From Oscillospiraceae bacterium (lineage in GTDB: Bacteria; Bacillota_A; Clostridia; Oscillospirales; Oscillospiraceae): a stretch of 31,980 bases of DNA. Shown here one piece after another: positions 31,242 through 31,980 of this stretch. Each line of letters begins with the position of its first letter. The first letter of the stretch is position 1. Made by a program: the position numbers and the translations under genes. The stretch covers positions 1 to 31,980 of the forward strand of contig SVLG01000017.1 in NCBI GenBank assembly GCA_015068055.1, in the 5' to 3' direction. Below the pieces are notes generated by a model. The model worked only from the letters and a program-made list of their open reading frames with translations, was not told where the DNA came from and did no database searches.

Positions 31242-31980
31242 TTACTTTTTGCGGTAACGCTCCAGAATGACCAGGAAGCGCTCAATGGCGGAAACGGCCT
31301 TATCCTTGTCCTGAGAGAAGTTGATACGGAACTGGCTGGTGAACTGAGGGCCAAACTCGGTGCCGGGGGTTACGATGACGTTGGCCAGCTCGCGGAGGAT
31401 GCGGACAAAGTCGTGGATGGAGACGTCCAGCTCGGGCAGATCGATAAAGAGGTAGCTGCCGCCTTCGGTGGCGCGGGCGCTGACGCCGGGAACACCTTCC
31501 AGCTTGGCAAGGATGGCGTCGCGGATTTCCTGGTGGGCGGCCACGCGGGCAGCCAGCCATCCTTCAGGTTCGTGGAACCAGGTTTTGAACACGGACTGGC
31601 AGTAGCCGCTGCAGCGCAGAGACATGATGGCCTGCAGCTTTTCCATGCGCTGAATGAGACCGGCGGTACCGTAGGCAGCACCCAGACGGTAGCCGCTGAG
31701 AGACTCGGTCTTGGAGGGACCCATGATGGTGATGAGATTCTCGGGAATTTCCTCCTGTGCGCAGAGATGGGTGTATTCAACACCGGGATAGACCTGACGG
31801 GAGTAAAGCTCGTCCACGATGAGGGTGGCACCGTACTTTTTGGCCATGGCGGCAATGGAAAGAATTTCCTGACGGGTGTAGATGCAGCCAACGGGGTTGT
31901 TGGGGTTGGAGAAGAGGAAGAGCTTGGCGCCGTCCTTGAAGGCCTGCTCCAGAGCTTCCAGATCAATGCCCGCGCCCTTC
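31242..31980 (-). CDS. Class I/II PLP aminotransferase (N-terminus beyond the window)
   Basis: Only the C-terminal 245 or so residues lie inside the window; the gene reads leftward and its start is past the right edge. LFLFSNPNNPVGCIYTRQEI and ATLIVDELYSRQVYPG (PLP-ring Asp region) precede the probable PLP lysine in IMGPSKTESLSGYRLGAAYG, and FRINFSQ carries the carboxylate-binding arginine. These are hallmarks of aspartate-aminotransferase-fold enzymes. It is the gene before the hydroxyacid dehydrogenase on the same strand. The substrate is unknown. Confidence 0.92.
   Translation of the reverse strand, partial: KGAGIDLEALEQAFKDGAKLFLFSNPNNPVGCIYTRQEILSIAAMAKKYGATLIVDELYSRQVYPGVEYTHLCAQEEIPENLITIMGPSKTESLSGYRLGAAYGTAGLIQRMEKLQAIMSLRCSGYCQSVFKTWFHEPEGWLAARVAAHQEIRDAILAKLEGVPGVSARATEGGSYLFIDLPELDVSIHDFVRILRELANVIVTPGTEFGPQFTSQFRINFSQDKDKAVSAIERFLVILERYRKK

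Overview
The window looks like part of the chromosome of a strictly anaerobic, GC-rich Clostridia (an Oscillospiraceae-like gut Firmicute is my best guess). Three T-box leaders, near-consensus housekeeping promoters with 17-nt spacers, strong GGAGG ribosome binding sites, oxygen-sensitive Fe-S enzymes and a ferredoxin-linked 2-oxoacid oxidoreductase all point that way. I see no mobile element, CRISPR array, tRNA or rRNA.

Left third (1-9782). A truncated ABC solute-binding lipoprotein, a FadR-type GntR regulator, a one-chain Fe-S L-serine dehydratase and a small membrane protein all run leftward. Divergent from them is a rightward operon: a CyuA-type Fe-S desulfidase/dehydratase, two TRAP permease subunits, an ornithine-cyclodeaminase/mu-crystallin family enzyme and the TRAP binding lipoprotein. 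This looks like import and breakdown of an unidentified small amino or hydroxy acid. The divergent control region holds a perfect 17-nt palindrome matching the FadR-family operator pattern.

Middle (9787-11409). A membrane-anchored metallophosphoesterase and two small overlapping genes, one of them cysteine-rich.

Core (11415-26200). This is the most interesting part. Three separate T-box leaders have specifier codons that I read, from the stem I pairing, as CUG (Leu), AUC (Ile) and GUC (Val). Each leader drives its own acyl-CoA ligase. The Leu leader drives a LeuA-like protein that has lost its catalytic metal ligands, plus a TIM-barrel/acyl-CoA ligase fusion. The Ile leader drives an XRE-cupin-ligase fusion. 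The Val leader drives a paralogous XRE-cupin-ligase fusion followed, without a visible terminator, by a P-loop ATPase, a four-subunit VOR-type ferredoxin oxidoreductase, a nitrilase-family hydrolase and a branched-chain aminotransferase. The simplest reading is branched-chain amino acid synthesis from branched short-chain fatty acids: isovalerate, 2-methylbutyrate or isobutyrate is activated to the CoA ester, carboxylated reductively to the 2-oxoacid by VOR, and transaminated by IlvE. Starvation for each amino acid would induce the matching ligase through uncharged tRNA.

Right part (26228-31980). An Fe-S aldo/keto reductase, a PhoB/PhoR-like two-component system followed by a membrane-anchored protein of unknown function, and a leftward pair of a D-2-hydroxyacid dehydrogenase and a class I aminotransferase that is cut by the window edge.
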